Source of the DNA: Pseudomonas grimontii
GTDB lineage: Bacteria; Pseudomonadota; Gammaproteobacteria; Pseudomonadales; Pseudomonadaceae
Direction of reading: 5' to 3'
DNA: 64,000 bases
Assembly: GCF_007858185.1 (NCBI RefSeq)
Contig: NZ_VFES01000006.1
Span: 124,001-188,000 of the forward strand
Part shown: piece by piece, positions 60,099-64,000 of the stretch
How the letters are laid out: each line of letters starts with the position of its first letter
Numbering within the stretch: position 1 is the first letter of the stretch
Translations under genes and position numbers: made by a program
The notes under the pieces: model-generated
What the model was told of the DNA's origin: nothing
What the model saw: only the letters and a program-made list of their open reading frames with translations
The model's database searches: none

Positions 60099-60509
60099 AT
60101 GAATATCATTGATGATTTAAAAGTTAAGTACCCCGGGGCCATTTCATGGTCATTTGGAGATGCTCCAGAAATGGCGGATGAGCTGGCTGAACTTGTTGCT
60201 AAAGGAATAAAAACGGCTGCGTGTAGTTCACTTTCGTCATTCAAACATGAAGATAAGCCCCCCACTATTGGCGGTTACGGCATCATCCTCAACAGTAAGG
60301 GCGAACCTGTATGTGTAATTAGAGTTGTGTCGATGCGTATAATTCGTTATTGCGACGTAGATCATGACCTTGCAAGGAAGGAAGGTGAAGGGGATCTCAG
60401 CCTCAGTTACTGGATGCAGGGTCATAAAGATTTTTTCCAGAGGGAGGGCTCGTTCGACGAGGCTATGGAACTTGTGGCAGAAGAATTTGAGTTGGTGGAA
60501 GTATTGTAA
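60099..60509 (+). CDS. ASCH-domain protein
   Basis: A 136-residue cytoplasmic protein. The ASCH fold signature ISWSFGDAPEMADELAELVA, then KGIKTAACSSLSSF and ILNSKGEPVCVIRVVSMRII, GEGDLSLSYWMQGHKDFF, matches the RNA/nucleotide-binding ASCH superfamily (related to PUA; some members are amidohydrolases of modified nucleosides). No ribosome site is strong. AT-rich like the 59439 gene, so part of a variable patch. Confidence 0.75.
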   Translation: MNIIDDLKVKYPGAISWSFGDAPEMADELAELVAKGIKTAACSSLSSFKHEDKPPTIGGYGIILNSKGEPVCVIRVVSMRIIRYCDVDHDLARKEGEGDLSLSYWMQGHKDFFQREGSFDEAMELVAEEFELVEVL

Positions 60510-60734
60510 AAGACAAAGCGCTCTGAATCGTCCCGAGTTTTTAGGCCGTCTCCAAACTTGCGGTGTAACGCTTTTCAAACTCTACCGATGACCGCAGGTC
60601 AAGCAATAAGTGAGAAGAGCAGGCGTGTAAACACAGCTTCCACGACCGACGGAGTACGTTTCAGGCTCGTAGTTGAAAACAGCCTGAAAATGCTTGGTAT
60701 GGTGCGAGAAGGTTTACTCTGTTTAGGACAAAAA

Positions 60735-61127
60735 ATGATTTCGCATGTATTCATCGGAGTGAATGACTTCAGTCGAGCACTTGTGTTTTATCAAGGGCTC
60801 ATGCAGATCCTCGGACTTGATCTCAAGTTCACTGAACGTGAACGCCCATGGGCTGGCTGGAAACACCCGGAGACTGAACGCCCTCTTTTTGTGGTGGGCA
60901 AACCGTTCGGCGGCGAATCCGCGACGCCAGGACATGGGCAAATGATTGCTCTGCTGGCACCTAATCGACAAACCGTAGACAACGCCCATGCTTTGGCGTT
61001 GGCATTGGGTGGAACATGCGAAGGCGCTCCCGGCCTGCGACCCGAATACCACCCGAATTTTTATGGTGCGTACTTTCGAGACCCTGAAGGAAACAAGCTT
61101 TGCGTCTGTTGCCACGATCCGGAGTAG
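60735..61127 (+). CDS. VOC-family glyoxalase/dioxygenase-like protein
   Basis: A 130-residue VOC protein from the ATG at 60735 with AGGA 6 bases upstream; upstream codons of the open frame are not coding-like. ISHVFIGVNDFSRALVFYQG opens the fold, and GAYFRDPEGNKLCVCCHD is the typical second-half ending with the metal-ligand Glu/Asp region. VOC proteins bind metals and act in glyoxalase, dioxygenase or antibiotic-resistance roles; which applies here is not clear. Confidence 0.75.
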   Translation: MISHVFIGVNDFSRALVFYQGLMQILGLDLKFTERERPWAGWKHPETERPLFVVGKPFGGESATPGHGQMIALLAPNRQTVDNAHALALALGGTCEGAPGLRPEYHPNFYGAYFRDPEGNKLCVCCHDPE

Positions 61128-61314
61128 GTCAAGTGGAGGGTGTCTAAAAGGGGATGGATTTATTTGCAACTTCGTGGTCGCGCAAGGTTGCCCACCAATG
61201 CAGACGGAAAGTGAATTAGGGATGAAAACGGCCCTTTTGTGCCCGTACCGGTCTACCATACCTCCCCGGGAGCGGTTCTATGCGCTGCCGTTCCTCAGTT
61301 TTTAAGGCATCCCA

Positions 61315-61548
61315 ATGACCATCGACCAAATCTCCCTCCCCAAAGGCGTAGGCCCTCACGCCGCCAAGCTCCTCGACGCCATCACCGGCGCCGCCACCCA
61401 TGAAGAACTCAACCGCGCTGGCGGCAAGGCTGAAGGTTTTGTGCTCGGTCTGGAATCCACCAAAGCCATCAAGAGCCAAATCGCCGAGTCGTTGTATGTA
61501 GCCTATGACGACGCGGCGAGTAATCGGGCGGGTGAGTTGAAGGGCTAA
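61315..61548 (+). CDS. Small uncharacterised protein
   Basis: A 77-residue soluble protein (LPKGVGPHAAKLLDAITGAA, HEELNRAGGKAEGFVLGLES). I recognise similar small Pseudomonas proteins but no named family. Its stop overlaps the end of the convergent gene 61545-62021 by 4 bases. Confidence 0.5.
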   Translation: MTIDQISLPKGVGPHAAKLLDAITGAATHEELNRAGGKAEGFVLGLESTKAIKSQIAESLYVAYDDAASNRAGELKG

Positions 61549-62021
61549 AACGAGCGTTTCCACGCAGGTTTATTCGGAGCCGGTAGCTGAGGCCTGAGTG
61601 ACTGTTGCCAAATGGGAGGCGACGGTAGATTGCTTCGGCAGGCGCACCAATGCACCGGGGTCGGATGGACAAGGTCACCCCAGCCACTGGCGTCATAACT
61701 TGCCATGATCTCACTTAACAGCCATGCATCACCGGCGCCTGGCACCGTTTGATGATGGGGGAATGGTGGGGTTTGGATCATCAGTGGGGGATTGGTTGAG
61801 TCCATCAGCCAGTAGTTCTTCACCAACCCGCCCCTGGAGATGACGGCTGTGGCTTGGAAAAGATTCATCGCGTCCGGATCTGCTTCAATCCTGGCAGCCA
61901 CTTCATCCCGAATAGGAATGCCATCAGCGGTCCAGAAGTAAAGGATGAACCCTTTCGGCAATGCAAACGGCGGTGAGTGTTCTCCACATGCCAACCCATG
62001 TCCCGACAATACAATAGCCAT
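61545..62021 (-). CDS. Unknown protein, possibly Stv-type putative adhesin domain
   Basis: A 158-residue protein from the ATG at 62021 with AAGGAA 6 bases upstream. The pattern LSGHGLACGEHSPPFALPKG, FILYFWTADGIPIRDEVAAR and VKNYWLMDSTNPPLM, ending VHWCACRSN, is similar to what I recall of the Stv-like putative adhesin domain. That recall is uncertain, so treat the function as open. It has no signal peptide. The closing Cys-Arg motif could be catalytic. Confidence 0.4.
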   Translation of the reverse strand: MAIVLSGHGLACGEHSPPFALPKGFILYFWTADGIPIRDEVAARIEADPDAMNLFQATAVISRGGLVKNYWLMDSTNPPLMIQTPPFPHHQTVPGAGDAWLLSEIMASYDASGWGDLVHPTPVHWCACRSNLPSPPIWQQSLRPQLPAPNKPAWKRSF

Positions 62022-62386
62022 GAATATTCCTTGTACGTTTTACTTTTCAGGCCCAGTACCCCTTCGGGTACGGCAACGCTTGCTCAGCGAGAGCCTTTTT
62101 GTTTGTTTCCCCCGCTCGTAAAACTCGCGACGGGCGTGGGGATGCAGCCGATTTCCGTTGCGCCGAGTGCGAAAATGACTTCGTGGCCACCGAACTCTTC
62201 GCAGAGCAAAGTAGAAATCATGGTGATGACTATGTCCGACTTGCACATCAATGCAGGTAGTCCATTTCACTAATTGGCTCGGACTAATCCGTCAGGAATA
62301 CCTGGTCGATGAAGCTTGTGGACTCATTAGGTGAAACCGTTGGCTACAAAACCGATCAGCGAGATGTGGCGATCGAGCCGCAGGGC
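62022..62386. other. Intergenic region with a repeat copy
   Basis: No gene: open frames on either strand have no ribosome site or family resemblance. The part 62302-62379 is the copy of the DUF6124-associated repeat. Confidence 0.5.
62302..62379. repeat. DUF6124-associated repeat, copy B
   Basis: CTGGTCGATGAAGCTTGTG, then GACTCATTAGGTGAAACC and GGCTACAAAACCGATCA match in order the sequence at 34744-34824. The spacing between words differs by a few bases. No DUF6124 gene is next to this copy. Confidence 0.55.
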
Positions 62387-63595
62387 TCACACCGTCAGAC
62401 TTAATAACCATCCCGCCGCGCCGCTTCCTACAACCACCAGCCACGGTGGCAGTTTCCACAGCATCAGCGCCGCCAGGCCAATCAGTGCCAGGGCGAAGTC
62501 CTGGATGGTGAAGATGGCGCTGGTCCACACCGGTTGGTACAGCGCCGCCAGCAACAGGCCGACGACCGCTGCGTTCACACCCACCAGGGCGGCTTGGGTA
62601 TGGGGGCTGCGGCGCAGGCTTTCCCAGAAAGGCAGTGCGCCCATCACCAATAAAAACGATGGGACGAAGATCGCCAGCAGGCAGAGCAGTCCGCCGAGCC
62701 AGCCGGTTGGGGCTTGGTTCAGCGAGGCGCCGAGGAAGGCGGCGAAAGTGAACAACGGGCCCGGCATGGCTTGGGCCGCGCCGTAGCCAGCGAGGAACAC
62801 GTCGTTGTTCACCCAGTGGCGGGGCACGACTTCGGCTTGCAGCAAGGGCAGCACCACATGGCCGCCGCCGAATACCAGCGAGCCGGTGCGATAGAAGGCG
62901 TCGGTCACGGCCAGGGTTGCGTTGGGAATCAACTGGGCGAGGATCGGCAGGCCGGCCAGCAACAGCACAAACAGCGACAGCCACAGTGTCCCGGCGCGGC
63001 GGCTGATGGTCACGGGCAGGGCGTCGTGCGCGGTGGGCGGTGTGGGCTTGAACAGCAGCAGGCCGGCCACGCCCGCGACGAGGATCACGCCGACCTGGCC
63101 CCACGCCGACGTTTGCAGCAGGGCCACGCAGGCGGCGAGCAGCATCACGGCCACGCGTGGGGCGTCGGTGCATAGGTTGCGCGCCATGCCCCACACGGCC
63201 TGGGCGACCACGGCGACGGCCACGACTTTAAGGCCATGCAGCGCGCCGGGCGGGATGGCGGTGCTGTGCCGGGCGATGCCCAGCGCCAACAAAATCAGCA
63301 CCACGGCCGACGGCAGGGTAAACCCGAGCCACGCCGCCAACGCGCCGCCATAGCCCGCGCGCGACAGGCCGAGCGCGATGCCCACCTGGCTGCTGGCCGG
63401 GCCGGGCAGAAATTGGCACAGTGCGACCAAATCCGCGTAACTGCGCTCGCTCAGCCAGCGCCGCCGTGTCACGAATTCCTCGCGGAAATAACCCAGGTGC
63501 GCAATCGGGCCGCCAAAGGAGGTAAGCCCCAGGCGCAGGAAAATCAGAAATACCGACCAGGGATTTTCGCGGCGATCAGCGGGGGAGTGGGCCAA
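62387..63595 (-). CDS. chrA: Chromate transporter, ChrA family
   Basis: A 402-residue inner-membrane efflux protein of the two-domain (long-chain) CHR family. SFGGPIAHLGYFREEFVTRR and FLPGPASSQVGIALGLSRAG mark the first CHR domain, GSLVFGGGHVVLPLLQAEVV and AAQAMPGPLFTFAAFLGASL the second. About ten to twelve helices. It exports chromate, giving resistance. No ChrB regulator is adjacent, and single-gene context is common for this subgroup. Confidence 0.85.
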   Translation of the reverse strand: MAHSPADRRENPWSVFLIFLRLGLTSFGGPIAHLGYFREEFVTRRRWLSERSYADLVALCQFLPGPASSQVGIALGLSRAGYGGALAAWLGFTLPSAVVLILLALGIARHSTAIPPGALHGLKVVAVAVVAQAVWGMARNLCTDAPRVAVMLLAACVALLQTSAWGQVGVILVAGVAGLLLFKPTPPTAHDALPVTISRRAGTLWLSLFVLLLAGLPILAQLIPNATLAVTDAFYRTGSLVFGGGHVVLPLLQAEVVPRHWVNNDVFLAGYGAAQAMPGPLFTFAAFLGASLNQAPTGWLGGLLCLLAIFVPSFLLVMGALPFWESLRRSPHTQAALVGVNAAVVGLLLAALYQPVWTSAIFTIQDFALALIGLAALMLWKLPPWLVVVGSGAAGWLLSLTV

Positions 63596-63731
63596 GGTGG
63601 GCGATCTCGATGAGGGCAGGGCATCGAGGCACCTTAGCGAATTTTAGTGACGTGAAGAAGAGGCGCCAGCGACAGCGCTCAATGTTGTACCGTTGCTCCC
63701 CAGGACCGTACCGATGACGAAGGAGTCAGCA

Positions 63732-64000
63732 TGACATTGACTGTCGAAACCCTGCTCGAGCTGGCCATGGCCAACCCCATCAACGCCGAAATCACTGCGC
63801 GCCTGCCTGACCTTGGGGTGGACCAGTGCATGCTCACGGCGGGGTGTCTGTTTCAGGCGGTTTGGAACCATCAGGCGAATTTGCCTGCCGATCAGGGCGT
63901 GAAGGACTACTACGTTTTTTACTTCGATACCGACGTGTCCTACGAGGCGGAAGACGCGGTGATTCGTGCGGCGGACGAGCTGTTCAAAGACCTGGGCGTC
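63732..64000 (+). CDS. Nucleotidyltransferase-family protein (DUF925-like), 5' part
   Basis: Ninety codons visible to the window edge. AAGGAG is 5-6 bases before the ATG. The start LTVETLLELAMANPINAEIT then LGVDQCMLTAGCLFQAVWNH, followed by VKDYYVFYFDTDVSYEAEDA, matches the nucleotidyltransferase-like DUF925 (YbjM-type) family, with the acidic YFDTDVSYEAED as the likely active-site region. The gene continues beyond the window. Confidence 0.75.

Noticed and set aside
1..64000. CRISPR arrays, tRNA, rRNA and insertion sequences
   Set aside because: I looked for regular spacer repeats, clover-leaf signatures, rRNA blocks and transposase motifs with terminal repeats and found none that hold up. 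A short tRNA could be missed by eye.

Overview
The window looks like chromosome of a fluorescent-group Pseudomonas. The coding sequence is mostly GC-rich, REP/REPIN hairpins of the Pseudomonas type sit between genes (38505, 41588, 46861, 50231), and many families are typical of the genus (DUF6124, DUF2986, DUF3144, gud locus, FecI/FecR/TonB receptor set). I see no rRNA, tRNA, CRISPR array or intact insertion sequence. All calls come from reading the sequence and recalling families; no search was run.

Layout. 1-2440 is an AT-richer polymorphic-toxin tail: three C-terminal toxin modules, each followed by its own immunity gene and at least two lacking a start codon, then a terminator and an 11-bp phased repeat. 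2.5-8.9 kb is a decay zone: a truncated EamA transporter, a flavin reductase/fatty-acid hydroxylase pair, an AraC regulator clipped at its end, an integrase relic, a deletion-fused AraC/EamA remnant, and symporter and racemase remnants. 9.0-21.9 kb holds ibpA, a 2-hydroxyacid dehydrogenase, a TonB transducer with FecR and FecI, a TetR/MFS pair, a KaiC-like ATPase with a histidine kinase, a PRISE-type reductase and a secreted nuclease. 21.9-30.3 kb holds cobalt/nickel efflux (dmeRF-like), a sulfur-compound importer, an MFS exporter, a lipase-like hydrolase and a cytoplasmic FIST-chemoreceptor. 30.4-34.2 kb is an AT-rich island with an ORC-like AAA ATPase carrying a zinc ribbon, an unknown partner and a third unknown gene. 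34.2-43.2 kb holds a DUF6124 gene, a hydrolase with a divergent CGNR regulator, msrA, the glucarate locus (gudD, gudP, FadR-type regulator) and trmK.

43.2-44.0 kb is the most striking spot. A 31-residue leader peptide with three His codons in four coding positions out of five is followed by mutually exclusive hairpins and a terminator, and then by a short stand-alone HisRS-like gene that carries a one-base frameshift. 44-52.9 kb holds a chemoreceptor, a lactonase-family propeller, an OPT transporter, a GST, an envelope protein and a cupin. 53-64 kb holds a split YeeE/YedE transporter, lipoproteins, a TPR/Sel1 cluster that includes a paralogue of the envelope protein, ASCH and VOC proteins, chrA and the start of a nucleotidyltransferase gene.

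Several loci (8.69, 43.46, 53.48 and 59.32 kb) carry apparent frameshifts. They are either real decay or assembly indels, and this should be settled before pseudogene calls are accepted.
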